A stretch of 9,176 nt of DNA, taken from the NCBI GenBank assembly GCA_031273965.1, contig JAISQX010000129.1, forward strand, positions 1-9,176. The letters are read 5' to 3'. Below the pieces are notes generated by a model that made no database searches, had not been told where the DNA came from, and worked only from the letters and a program-made list of their open reading frames with translations. Origin of the DNA: Clostridiales bacterium. Its GTDB lineage: Bacteria > Bacillota > Clostridia > Christensenellales > JAISNN01. This document shows positions 1 through 6,271 of this stretch, one piece after another (the first letter of the stretch is position 1; each line of letters starts with the position of its first letter). The position numbers and the translations under genes were made by a program.

Positions 1-208
1 CCCCTCTTCTCAACTGTATTCCTTCCTCCGGCACGGCGACTCCAAAGCCCCAAACCAGCCCTTTTAGCGCGCGCGCAACTTCGACGGCTCCGTGTCCGTA
101 TGCGTCGGCTTTTATTATAGCCATGACCTTTGTATGCGTCTTCTCGGCGGCTAAGCGGACATTGCCTCTTATCGCGTCCAAATCGATTTTTACGTAAGTG
201 CGTTCCAT
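1..208 (-). CDS. alr: Alanine racemase, N-terminal part (cut by window start)
   Basis: Reverse translation from the ATG at 208 gives 69 residues before the window ends. They begin MERTYVKIDLDAIRGNV and contain IIKADAYGHGA, the signature of PLP-dependent fold-III alanine racemases. Lys33 in this motif is the expected Schiff-base lysine. The stretch WGFGVAVPEEGIQLR fits the following segment of the barrel. The family interconverts L- and D-alanine in the cytoplasm, supplying D-Ala for peptidoglycan. A TCCTT at 215-219 (AAGGA on the coding strand) lies 6 bp upstream of the ATG. The gene follows pxpA on the same strand after 81 bp, so it may be the last member of the left block or have its own promoter. 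About 80% of the protein lies outside the window, so the C-terminal catalytic tyrosine cannot be checked. Confidence 0.95.
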   Translation of the reverse strand, partial: MERTYVKIDLDAIRGNVRLAAEKTHTKVMAIIKADAYGHGAVEVARALKGLVWGFGVAVPEEGIQLRRG

Positions 209-289
209 ATGTTTTCCTTTTTAAGCCGCTCCAAAAAATTCAGTCCGGAAGTTTTTTGAAGCGACCTTTACGGTTCTCTTTCGAAATGA

Positions 290-1066
290 CTATTTTATGA
301 CTTCGGCTATATTTGCAAGACCTATGCCGCTGTCGGTCAAAGCCTTGCTTATCTTCTTTACAAACTCAAGCGCTTTCGGTCCGTCTCCGTGAACGCAAAC
401 CGAATCGGCTTTTATATCTATATCCTCGCCCGTGACCGCCTTTACCTTTCCTTCCTTGACCATTCTTATTACGCGGTCTATCGCTTCGTCCTCGTCGGTT
501 ATCATTGCTCCGGGTTTTCCTCTCTTTACCAGAGAACCGTCCGCCTCGTATCCGCGGTCGGCAAAGACCTCCTTTGCTACCCTTAACCCCATTTCCTCCG
601 CCGCCGTTATCATGGCGCTTCCCGATAATCCCAAAAGGATAATATCCTTGTCTATTTCCCTTATCCCCTGACAAATCGCAAGCGCAAGCGCAATGTCCTT
701 TCCCGCCATATTGTAGAGCGCGCCGTGCGGTTTGATGTGCTGAAGCACGGTGTTATTCGCCTTGCAAAAAGCAAGAATGGCTCCCGTCTGGTATTGAACG
801 TAAGCTTTTGCCTCCTTTGGCGACACATCCATATTTCGTCTGCCAAACCCCATAAGATCCGGAAATCCCGGATGCCCCCCGACGGCGACGTTGTCCGCCT
901 TGCACATTTCAACCGTTTTTGACATGACCAAAGGATCGGAAGCGTGAAAGCCGCATGCGACGTTTGCCGACGTAATGTACTTAATTACCTCGGAGTCCAA
1001 GCCCAACTCGTACGCTCCGAAGCTCTCGCCGAGATCGCAATTCAAATCTATCAATTTTGCTCTCAT
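290..1066 (-). CDS. pxpA: 5-oxoprolinase subunit A (LamB/YcsF family)
   Basis: This 258-residue protein is the PxpA subunit of the ATP-dependent prokaryotic 5-oxoprolinase, which opens 5-oxoproline (pyroglutamate) to glutamate together with PxpB and PxpC. Family blocks run the whole length: [11 protein letters not shown] (8-18), [13 protein letters not shown] (33-45), [15 protein letters not shown] (63-77), IKPHGALYN (111-119), [15 protein letters not shown] (168-182) and CVHGDGP (224-230). The length is normal for the family. The usual HAGDP is HASDP here. The open frame extends 52 codons upstream, but that stretch overlaps the end of the YcsI gene in another frame and looks like no family member. 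The ATG at 1066 has a GGAG 7 bp upstream and begins the conserved N-terminus, so I place the start there. It lies 35 bp downstream of the ycsI-like gene. Confidence 0.96.
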   Translation of the reverse strand: MRAKLIDLNCDLGESFGAYELGLDSEVIKYITSANVACGFHASDPLVMSKTVEMCKADNVAVGGHPGFPDLMGFGRRNMDVSPKEAKAYVQYQTGAILAFCKANNTVLQHIKPHGALYNMAGKDIALALAICQGIREIDKDIILLGLSGSAMITAAEEMGLRVAKEVFADRGYEADGSLVKRGKPGAMITDEDEAIDRVIRMVKEGKVKAVTGEDIDIKADSVCVHGDGPKALEFVKKISKALTDSGIGLANIAEVIK

Positions 1067-1073
1067 AATTTTT

Positions 1074-1077
1074 CTCC
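1074..1077 (-). promoter_or_regulatory. Ribosome binding site fixing the pxpA start
   Basis: CTCC on the plus strand reads GGAG on the coding strand, 7 bp before the ATG at 1066. It supports this start over the upstream in-frame codons, which overlap the neighbouring gene. Confidence 0.7.
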
Positions 1078-1101
1078 GAAAAAATTGTATTTCTAAATTT
1101 A

Positions 1102-1905
1102 TTAATCTTTCAAATCGATATTCTTTATGTCGGTAATGAACATATGTCCCGGCGCGTGCGTAATCACAAAATCCGGTTTGGAGTTCATCATTACGGATTG
1201 CGGCGTTACTCCGCAACACCAAAATACCGGCGTTTCGCCCTCTTTTATCGTCACGCCGTCTCCAAATTCGGGTTTATTTATATCCTTTACTCCTATAGCG
1301 GACGGATTGCCGATGTGTATCGGCGCGCCGTGTACGCGCGGCATCGACGCCGTTACCGTAACGGCTTTTACTATTTGATCGCGCGGCAAGGGTCTCATGC
1401 TCACCACCATCTTTCCGCTAAAAACGCCCGCGGGTACGCAATCGATATCAGTCGTATACATAGGTACGTTTTTGCCTTCCTCTATATGCCTCACAGTAAT
1501 CCCCGCTTCCAAAAGCGCCGATTCAAACGAAAAACTGCAACCTATAAGAAATGAAACAAGGTCGTCGCGCCATAGGCGACTAACGTCGCCATATTCGCCC
1601 GTCAATACGCCTTTTTCGTATACTCTATACTTCGGAAAATCCTTTGAAATATCCGCGTCGTCCGCTATGAGCTTAAGCGCTTTCGAGCCCGCGTCGCTAA
1701 CCTCCAATACGGGACAGGATTTTGGGTTTCGCTGAGCGAAAAGCAAAAAATCATAAGCCAAATTTTTGGGCAATATGACAAGATTTGCCTGCGCGTATCC
1801 TGAGCACATACCCGATGTGTTCCAATCTATCTTACCGTCTCGGATAAGCTTTCTTACCTCTTTGGGTTGCATATTCGCATACTTTAAATTATTTATTTTC
1901 TCCAT
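1102..1905 (-). CDS. ycsI: YcsI/DUF1445 family protein, putative hydro-lyase (D-glutamate cyclase N-terminal-type)
   Basis: This 267-residue protein matches the YcsI (DUF1445) family end to end. Recognisable blocks are [12 protein letters not shown] (35-46), [15 protein letters not shown] (57-71), [11 protein letters not shown] (89-99), [18 protein letters not shown] (111-128), [10 protein letters not shown] (147-156), MVVSMRPLP (166-174), [18 protein letters not shown] (192-209), [11 protein letters not shown] (227-237) and [11 protein letters not shown] (249-259). The family is annotated as a putative hydro-lyase. It is related to the N-terminal half of animal mitochondrial D-glutamate cyclase, which dehydrates D-Glu to 5-oxo-D-proline. 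The C-terminal half of that enzyme resembles the DUF4392 gene three genes upstream in this block. The start at 1905 overlaps the end of pxpC by 13 bp, with a GAAGGG-like site just upstream, suggesting coupled translation. Family membership is secure; the reaction is inferred. Confidence 0.93.
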   Translation of the reverse strand: MEKINNLKYANMQPKEVRKLIRDGKIDWNTSGMCSGYAQANLVILPKNLAYDFLLFAQRNPKSCPVLEVSDAGSKALKLIADDADISKDFPKYRVYEKGVLTGEYGDVSRLWRDDLVSFLIGCSFSFESALLEAGITVRHIEEGKNVPMYTTDIDCVPAGVFSGKMVVSMRPLPRDQIVKAVTVTASMPRVHGAPIHIGNPSAIGVKDINKPEFGDGVTIKEGETPVFWCCGVTPQSVMMNSKPDFVITHAPGHMFITDIKNIDLKD

Positions 1906-2867
1906 AAAAATCCCTTCTTTTTTTCAACCTTTCTCTCCAATTCGTCCAACTCGTTTAGCCGCTTGATATAAGAGTCCTTAGCTTCCTTGAGCGTAACTTG
2001 TACAAACCTCAAGGAATCTCCCGGCTTTAGCTGAGCCATAACGCAAATATCGGCGGATACAACCGCGCCGATTTTTGCGTAGCCTCCCACCGTTTGCCTG
2101 TCCGCCATCATAATAATCGGCTTGCCGGACGCGGGTATCTGAACCGCGCCTAAAGGAATGCCGTCGGATATTATATCCACTCCGTTCTTACTCTCTATGC
2201 CCTCGCCGTCAAGCTTAATTCCCATTCTGTCGGAATCGTTCGTAACTTTATATTCGCTCGAAAAAAACGTTTCTATACCTTTTTTAGTAAAATAATCCTC
2301 TTGCAACCCCAATAGAACTCTCACTAATACGGGACTTGCGACACACTCGGGAATATCCGCTCTTCTCATAGATATTTCCTCATCCGAAAGCTTAGGTTCC
2401 ACGGTATTAAAATAGAGCAAATCGCCGTTTAAAAGAGGTCGCCCCATATATCCGCCTATTTTGCATTTGACATTGGTGGAATAGCTGTCCATTACCTTTT
2501 TTAGATAAAAGCCGCCGTGAACCGCAAGATACGCTCTGCATCCCGTCGTCGCGAAAGACGTGGTCAAAACATCGCCTTTACGCGCCTTTACGGCTTGATA
2601 ACGCGGCGCTGATTCGCCGTTTATTTTCGGCTGTATATCCGCTCCCGTAAAGGCTATGACCGCGTCCGACGTAAACTCTCCGCTTATCCCCATAAGCGTC
2701 ATCTCTATCGCCGCTTCGTCCCTCGGATTCTTAACGAGAATATTCGCCGTGTTAAAGGCTTTTTTATCCATAGCGCCCGATTCCTGAAAGCCGAACGCCA
2801 TATATCCCGCGCGTCCGCCGTCTTGTATCGTCGAAATCGGACCGGCGTTTGTCAGCACAATGCCCAT
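1893..2867 (-). CDS. pxpC: 5-oxoprolinase subunit C (biotin-dependent carboxylase-like, KipA family)
   Basis: This 324-residue protein is PxpC, the larger partner of PxpB in ATP-dependent 5-oxoproline hydrolysis. Diagnostic blocks are GPISTIQDGGRAGY (9-22), ESGAMDKKAFNTANILV (29-45), IAFTGAD (71-77), RAYLAVHGG (111-119), GRPLLNGD (142-149), and the long conserved run ISDGIPLGAVQIPASGKP (233-250) followed by MADRQTVGGYAKIGAVVSAD (254-273). The family resembles the allophanate hydrolase / urea amidolyase AHS2 domain, and in Bacillus it is known as KipA. The last 25 residues are highly charged and probably helical. The ATG at 2867 shares one base with the pxpB stop (TAATG). A full AAGGAGG lies 10 bp upstream, so translation is probably coupled. 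No biotinyl-carrier or biotin-carboxylase gene lies beside it. Confidence 0.96.
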   Translation of the reverse strand: MGIVLTNAGPISTIQDGGRAGYMAFGFQESGAMDKKAFNTANILVKNPRDEAAIEMTLMGISGEFTSDAVIAFTGADIQPKINGESAPRYQAVKARKGDVLTTSFATTGCRAYLAVHGGFYLKKVMDSYSTNVKCKIGGYMGRPLLNGDLLYFNTVEPKLSDEEISMRRADIPECVASPVLVRVLLGLQEDYFTKKGIETFFSSEYKVTNDSDRMGIKLDGEGIESKNGVDIISDGIPLGAVQIPASGKPIIMMADRQTVGGYAKIGAVVSADICVMAQLKPGDSLRFVQVTLKEAKDSYIKRLNELDELERKVEKKKGFLWRK

Positions 2868-3589
2868 TATCCAATCTCCTCCTTACAAACATAAGCCGCG
2901 TCGGACTCTATCTTCCGATACTCATCCGCCGAAATCGGAAAAAAACGTATATATTCGCCCGCGTTATAAATGAAAGGATTTTTTCTGTCGGCATCGTACG
3001 GCTTTACGGGCGTCCTGCCTATGAGCTGCCAGCCGCCCGGCGAAGCGAGCGGATATATTCCCGTCTGCTCTCCGCCTATGCCGACGGAACCCTCCGGAAT
3101 CCTTGTGCGCGGATTTTTAAGCCGCGGAGTTATAAGACGCCTGTCCATTCCTCCCAGATACGGAAACCCCGGTAAAAAGCCAAGCATATATATGAGATAA
3201 TCCTTACCCGAATGGATACTTATTATTTCTTTTTCGCTCAAGCCCGTATGTTCCGAAACGCGCGCCATATCCTCGCCGTATTCGCCGCCGTACGCCACGG
3301 GAATATGTATTACCCTTTTCGATTTGTTTACTGAACTTACGGCGTTGACGCTTAGATCCGCGAGTTTTTTTTGCAAAGACTCAAAAGAGATTTTTTCCGG
3401 ACGATAATACACAAGCAAAGACCTGAACGTTGGCACCGCTTCGCGCACTCCGTCAATCGGTTTTTGTATCAAACCGTCGTATACGCTCTTAACGTTCGCA
3501 TTGAGCGCGTCGTTTATCTCGTTCCCAAATTCCATTACGAGCGCGGTATCGCCCGCCGTAAAAAAGCGGATATTTGCTCTCTCGGACAT
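2867..3589 (-). CDS. pxpB: 5-oxoprolinase subunit B (KipI / AHS1 family)
   Basis: This 240-residue protein is PxpB, the KipI/AHS1-type subunit of 5-oxoprolinase; the Bacillus homologue KipI is also known as an inhibitor of the KinA sensor kinase. The N-terminal domain starts IRFFTAGDTALVMEFG. The C-terminal cyclophilin-like domain carries YMLGFLPGFPYLGGMD (134-149), TPRLKNPRTRIPEGSVGIGG (154-173), QTGIYPLASPGGWQLIGRTP (175-194), all strongly conserved in the family. The length is typical. A longer version starting at the TTG at 3604 is possible on paper. However, the GAGG needed as ribosome binding site lies inside that extension and fits the ATG at 3589 (9 bp away). That start also leaves a 1-bp gap after the upstream stop. 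Confidence 0.95.
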   Translation of the reverse strand: MSERANIRFFTAGDTALVMEFGNEINDALNANVKSVYDGLIQKPIDGVREAVPTFRSLLVYYRPEKISFESLQKKLADLSVNAVSSVNKSKRVIHIPVAYGGEYGEDMARVSEHTGLSEKEIISIHSGKDYLIYMLGFLPGFPYLGGMDRRLITPRLKNPRTRIPEGSVGIGGEQTGIYPLASPGGWQLIGRTPVKPYDADRKNPFIYNAGEYIRFFPISADEYRKIESDAAYVCKEEIG

Positions 3590-3590
3590 A

Positions 3591-4661
3591 TTAATTTTCC
3601 TCAAAAAACTTTAATTCGATAGTCTTCTCAAACCATGTTTTACATGTTTCTACGAGTTTGGGAGCATATTCGATACACTCTCTCATGAGCTTTAGTATCG
3701 CAAGATTTATTTCGATATCAAACCCGTCTATCGCGGGTATCAGCCAGCCGTGCATATCTATCATGCCGCTTTCCGACGCGGTATAGATCGCCCTTTTTTG
3801 ATCCTCTTGCGAATGCAAAACTTCGTGTTTCCCAGTTAAAAACGCAAGCGCGGCGACAAGCGCGTTAGCACCCCAATCCGATACCGTCGCGGTTATTATA
3901 TGATCCGCCGCCGTCGCCGCGGCGATGCCTCCGCCGCATCCGCAACGACAGCGTCCTTCCGCCGCGTAAGGTATGTATTTGTCCAAATGTTCGCCTATCG
4001 CGCCCATGCCTATTTCGTTGCCGAGGTCGCCTATGGCTATCGTGGGTATTCCGGCTTTTTTTGCGGCTTGGAAAAACACGTCCGTTCTCGCCTCCAATGC
4101 GGTGACGTCCAAACCGGTCGCGTTATGATAAACGCCCTTTTTATTTGCGCCGGGAGCTTCTGTGGAGACGACTACGGGCGCCGACGCTTTCTTTAAAATC
4201 TCTTCCGACTGCTTCAAAGCTTTTGTCGGGTCCTTCGTAAAGCTTATAACGCCCATTGATACGGGATATTCCTTTAACTCGTCTATATCCTTATAGAGGT
4301 GCAAGCCCATGACGTACGCGAGATTCTCAACGGCTCTCACATTGTCCTCCGGACAAATTATGACCGGCTTTGCATTAAAAGCTTTGACCAACGCGCGCGC
4401 TATAAACATGGCGCCTATTATACCGTCCATCTCCGCTTTTTTATGCGACAAAAGCACAAAGCCCGTGATAATATATACGATATCTCCCTCTTTTACAAGC
4501 TCTATTAACCGCTCCGCCGCGTTAATCGACAAAGGACGCTTTGTATATTCGCGCGCGGCTTTATACAAAATGCGGCAAACGCCGTACCCTCTCGGGTCGA
4601 GGTTCATAAGATTGTCTAAATTCTGTCCTATATTGAGTTTTGTTAGTTCTTCTTGATTCAT
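3591..4661 (-). CDS. DUF4392 / D-glutamate cyclase C-terminal-like protein
   Basis: I assign this 356-residue protein to the DUF4392 family, the fold that forms the C-terminal half of animal mitochondrial D-glutamate cyclase. Supporting blocks are DIVYIITGF (60-68), STEAPGANKKGVYHNATGLD (166-185), IAIGDLGNEIGMG (208-220), ITATVSDWGANALVAALA (256-273) and HGWLIPAIDGFD (304-315). The GD-GNE-GMG and VS-WGA boxes are the most diagnostic. A cysteine cluster CRCGCGGG at 238-245 precedes a GIAAATAAD segment and could bind metal or form a redox site (inference). The preferred start is the ATG at 4661, which has AAGGAG 5 bp upstream; an in-frame ATG 36 bp earlier lacks such a site. The stop is 1 bp before pxpB, tying the gene to 5-oxoproline metabolism. 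Family assignment is from motif recall; the reaction on D-Glu is inferred. Confidence 0.85.
   Translation of the reverse strand: MNQEELTKLNIGQNLDNLMNLDPRGYGVCRILYKAAREYTKRPLSINAAERLIELVKEGDIVYIITGFVLLSHKKAEMDGIIGAMFIARALVKAFNAKPVIICPEDNVRAVENLAYVMGLHLYKDIDELKEYPVSMGVISFTKDPTKALKQSEEILKKASAPVVVSTEAPGANKKGVYHNATGLDVTALEARTDVFFQAAKKAGIPTIAIGDLGNEIGMGAIGEHLDKYIPYAAEGRCRCGCGGGIAAATAADHIITATVSDWGANALVAALAFLTGKHEVLHSQEDQKRAIYTASESGMIDMHGWLIPAIDGFDIEINLAILKLMRECIEYAPKLVETCKTWFEKTIELKFFEEN
3599..3602 (-). promoter_or_regulatory. Ribosome binding site fixing the pxpB start
   Basis: CCTC on the plus strand reads GAGG on the coding strand, 9 bp before the ATG at 3589. It lies within the last codons of the DUF4392 gene and argues against the TTG start at 3604. 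Confidence 0.65.
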
Positions 4662-4666
4662 ATTTT

Positions 4667-4672
4667 CTCCTT
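4667..4672 (-). promoter_or_regulatory. Ribosome binding site fixing the DUF4392 gene start
   Basis: CTCCTT on the plus strand reads AAGGAG on the coding strand, 5 bp before the ATG at 4661. It favours this start over the in-frame ATG at 4697. Confidence 0.75.
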
Positions 4673-4697
4673 GTATAAAGGGCATCTTAAAAAACAA

Positions 4698-4727
4698 ATT
4701 CGGAAAATTTTTTTAATTTTCGCGAAT
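4698..4727 (-). other. AT-rich inverted repeat between dat and the DUF4392 gene
   Basis: On the coding (minus) strand the pairs are ATTCG with CGAAT on the outside and AAAATT with AATTTT inside, around a five-A loop, with a small internal mismatch. The hairpin is followed on that strand by a T-rich stretch (TTGTTTTTTAAG). This resembles a weak intrinsic terminator or attenuator inside the 95-bp gap, although the low G+C of the stem makes it doubtful. It could equally be an operator palindrome. Confidence 0.35.
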
Positions 4728-4756
4728 CGGACTATCGCCGAGTTTTTAAATGCGAC

Positions 4757-5599
4757 CTAAATATTTGTTTCCTCATAAAATTCTTCCATAAGGGCATCCT
4801 GTATCTTTTTCAAAAGCTCCGCGGCTTTTCCGCCTACGGGCTTTCCGTCTATTTCCGAAGCGCCTATCGCAAGCTGTCCCGCGCTAGATATGACAACCTC
4901 GTCCGCCGAGAACAATTCGTCCAACGTAAACGGCGTTTCGTCCACGGGAATACCGAGCTTTTTGCACATTTTTATGATATGCATTCTGGTAATCCCCGGA
5001 AGTATAAGATGGTCCGTGGGCGCCGTGATAAACTTTCCGTCCTTGAGTATGGAAACGTTGCTGTGCGCGCATTCGGTGACTCTTCCGGCTCTGTGCAGAA
5101 TCGTTTCTTCGCATCCTATACTCTCTGCCTTTTGCGAAGCCATAACGCTCGGGAGGAGGTTTAGAGTCTTTATGTTGCAATGCAAAAATCTCGTATCCTC
5201 GGCAGTAATGACTTTCATTTTTTTAGTTACGTCTTTTACCTTTGCCGGCTTTAGAACTATCCAAATATTCGCTTTGATTTTCGGGTCGAAGGAATGATTT
5301 CTTATCTGGGTTCCCCTCGTCGCCTGCCAATAGACAAACAAATCGCCCGTCTCTACCTTTTTTACCATTTCATACAAAAGCTCTTTCATCTCTTTTTTGG
5401 TAAGCGGCAGGTTTATGTCCAAAAGCCCCGCGCTGTTATAAAATCTGTCTATATGATCGTCAAGCGCGTATATCTTATAATTGCGGCTATAAGTCGCGTC
5501 ATAAACTCCGTCTCCAAAAAAGCATACCCTGTCGTTAAAGGGTACTGTCATTTTGTCCAATTCGTCAAATTTGCCGTTGTAGTAACCTAAGTTTTTCAT
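4757..5599 (-). CDS. dat: D-amino acid aminotransferase (class IV, PLP-dependent)
   Basis: This 280-residue protein is a fold-IV aminotransferase of the D-alanine aminotransferase type, expected to transfer the amino group between D-Ala and 2-oxoglutarate to give pyruvate and D-Glu. The landmarks align well with the Bacillus enzyme: FGDGVYDATY with Tyr33 (28-37), LDDHIDRFYNSA (46-57), TRGTQIRNHSF with Arg100 and His102 (94-104), and CNIKTLNLLPSVMA with catalytic Lys144 (141-154). GRVTECAHSN carries Glu176 (172-181), followed by LILPGITR (198-205). The Arg/His pair that binds the substrate carboxylate in D-amino acid transaminases favours Dat over the related branched-chain aminotransferase or aminodeoxychorismate lyase. 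The length is normal for the family. The start at 5599 has GGAGGAG about 9 bp upstream and follows a promoter with a short leader. It is the first gene of the left block. Confidence 0.93.
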   Translation of the reverse strand: MKNLGYYNGKFDELDKMTVPFNDRVCFFGDGVYDATYSRNYKIYALDDHIDRFYNSAGLLDINLPLTKKEMKELLYEMVKKVETGDLFVYWQATRGTQIRNHSFDPKIKANIWIVLKPAKVKDVTKKMKVITAEDTRFLHCNIKTLNLLPSVMASQKAESIGCEETILHRAGRVTECAHSNVSILKDGKFITAPTDHLILPGITRMHIIKMCKKLGIPVDETPFTLDELFSADEVVISSAGQLAIGASEIDGKPVGGKAAELLKKIQDALMEEFYEETNI

Positions 5600-5642
5600 T
5601 CTTTGTATCTCCTCCGAAATTATTTTTCAGTATTATATCGGT

Positions 5643-5671
5643 ATTATATTTTTTGAATAAGCCGAATGCAA
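5643..5671 (-). promoter_or_regulatory. Predicted sigma-A-type promoter of the dat-pxp block
   Basis: On the minus strand TTGCAT (plus 5666-5671) is followed after 17 bp by a perfect TATAAT (plus 5643-5648). A second TATAAT lies 11 bp further downstream (plus 5632-5637) without a good -35. Transcription would start roughly 30-40 bp before the dat ATG. The -35 box abuts the left edge of the palindromic repeat region. Prediction only. Confidence 0.6.
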
Positions 5672-5683
5672 TAGCCCGCGCAT

Positions 5684-5720
5684 GGAAGCAAAGCTTCCGA
5701 TTTTTGACGAGTCAAAAATC
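5684..5720. repeat. Diverged partial copy of the hairpin repeat
   Basis: Two back-to-back palindromes: GGAAGC-AAA-GCTTCC (5684-5698) and GATTTTTGAC-GA-GTCAAAAATC (5699-5720). They occupy the same relative place as TAGAAGCAT-TT-ATGCTTCTA and AATTTTTG-CAAAAATT at the end of each 154-bp unit. The sequence has drifted but the stems are kept, so this is the 3' portion of an older copy. Confidence 0.7.
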
Positions 5721-5721
5721 A

Positions 5722-5812
5722 TTTCCTATAAACTATAATCTAGGAAGCCGAGTGGCGCGGACAAGCTCGCTTGTCCATGACCGAGGCGACGACGATTCAA
5801 ATTTATAGGAAA
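5722..5812. repeat. Palindromic element, copy 1
   Basis: An 11-bp perfect terminal inverted repeat (TTTCCTATAAA at 5722-5732 and TTTATAGGAAA at 5802-5812) encloses a central 8-bp stem GGACAAGC/GCTTGTCC at 5759-5776. The size and layout are MITE-like, but no target-site duplication is visible. Confidence 0.75.
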
Positions 5813-6040
5813 CAGCGCGAATGCGTTCGCGCGTAGAAGCATTTATGCTTCTAATTTTTGACTCGGCAAAAATTACTTCCTATAAACTATAATCTAGGAT
5901 GCCGAGAGGCGCGGACAAGCTCGCTTGTCCATGACCGAGGCGACGACGATTCAAATTTATAGGAAGTAGCGCGTACTTGTTCGCGCGTAGAAGCATTTAT
6001 GCTTCTAATTTTTGCTCCGGCAAAAATTACTTCCTATAAA
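5723..6040. repeat. Tandem 154-bp palindrome-rich repeat (two copies plus the start of a third)
   Basis: Copy A is 5723-5876 and copy B is 5877-6030; the first 10 bp of a third copy end at 6040. By eye the copies differ at about 11 positions with no insertion or deletion. Each unit is a row of inverted repeats: TTCCTATAAA to TTTATAGGAA (about 80 bp apart) enclosing GGACAAGC-TC-GCTTGTCC, then a GCGCG hairpin, then TAGAAGCAT-TT-ATGCTTCTA, then AATTTTTG to CAAAAATT. No open reading frame is conserved across the copies. The unit resembles a REP/MITE-type intergenic element rather than a gene; I cannot name the family. Confidence 0.9.
5875..5967. repeat. Palindromic element, copy 2
   Basis: A 12-bp perfect terminal inverted repeat (ACTTCCTATAAA at 5875-5886 and TTTATAGGAAGT at 5956-5967) encloses the same central stem as copy 1. 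The arms differ from copy 1 at their outermost bases, yet pairing within each copy is kept. Confidence 0.75.
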
Positions 6041-6052
6041 TTATATAACTAC

Positions 6053-6140
6053 AAAAAAAAAAAGTAAAGAATATTAACGTACTTTTCCGCTCCGTCGCTT
6101 ACGATTCGTCAAAAATCGCATCGTTAACGTAATATTTTTC
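6053..6140. repeat. Poly-A run and imperfect inverted repeat
   Basis: A run of 11 A at 6053-6063 is followed by AATATTAACGT (6070-6080), which pairs with ACGTAATATT (6127-6136) apart from one bulged A. Inside lies TCGTCAAAAATC (6107-6118), the exact complement of 12 bp of the palindrome at 5699-5710. This suggests a further decayed relative of the neighbouring repeat family. Confidence 0.45.
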
Positions 6141-6271
6141 CGTTTATATAAATCATTGTCCGCGATAGACAAGAGCGTAGCCTCTATACTTCCCATCGGT
6201 AGCAGTTTTTGAGGGAAAACGCAAGCAAAACGCCCGTCTGCCGGGTTTAAAGAATTTGGTAGGCAATAAAC
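6141..6271. other. Intergenic stretch with no recognised feature
   Basis: Between the repeats and the right-block promoter I see no convincing gene, RNA or riboswitch fold. Short minus-strand open frames cross it but have no ribosome binding site that I can defend, and they run into the inverted repeats. Confidence 0.5.

Noticed and set aside
209..289. Terminator between pxpA and alr
   Set aside because: Only an A6/T6 pairing and a very short ACC/GGT stem are visible. There is no G+C-rich stem followed by a T run.
1067..1222. N-terminal extension of PxpA by 52 residues
   Set aside because: The extension overlaps the 3' end of the ycsI-like gene, resembles no PxpA sequence and lies upstream of the GGAG site that fits the ATG at 1066.
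3900..4196. Plus-strand 98-codon open frame opposite the DUF4392 gene
   Set aside because: It is a shadow of the conserved minus-strand gene, with arginine/alanine-rich low-complexity sequence and no ribosome binding site.
5741..5811. tRNA-like look of the repeat (GCCGAGTGGCGC and GATTCAAAT)
   Set aside because: The D-loop-like and T-loop-like strings do not sit in a cloverleaf: no T stem pairs around TTCAAAT and no acceptor stem has the right spacing. The sequence folds as palindromes instead.
5722..6040. CRISPR array
   Set aside because: The repeats are 154 bp in tandem with near-identical content throughout. There are no unique spacers of uniform length and no cas genes.
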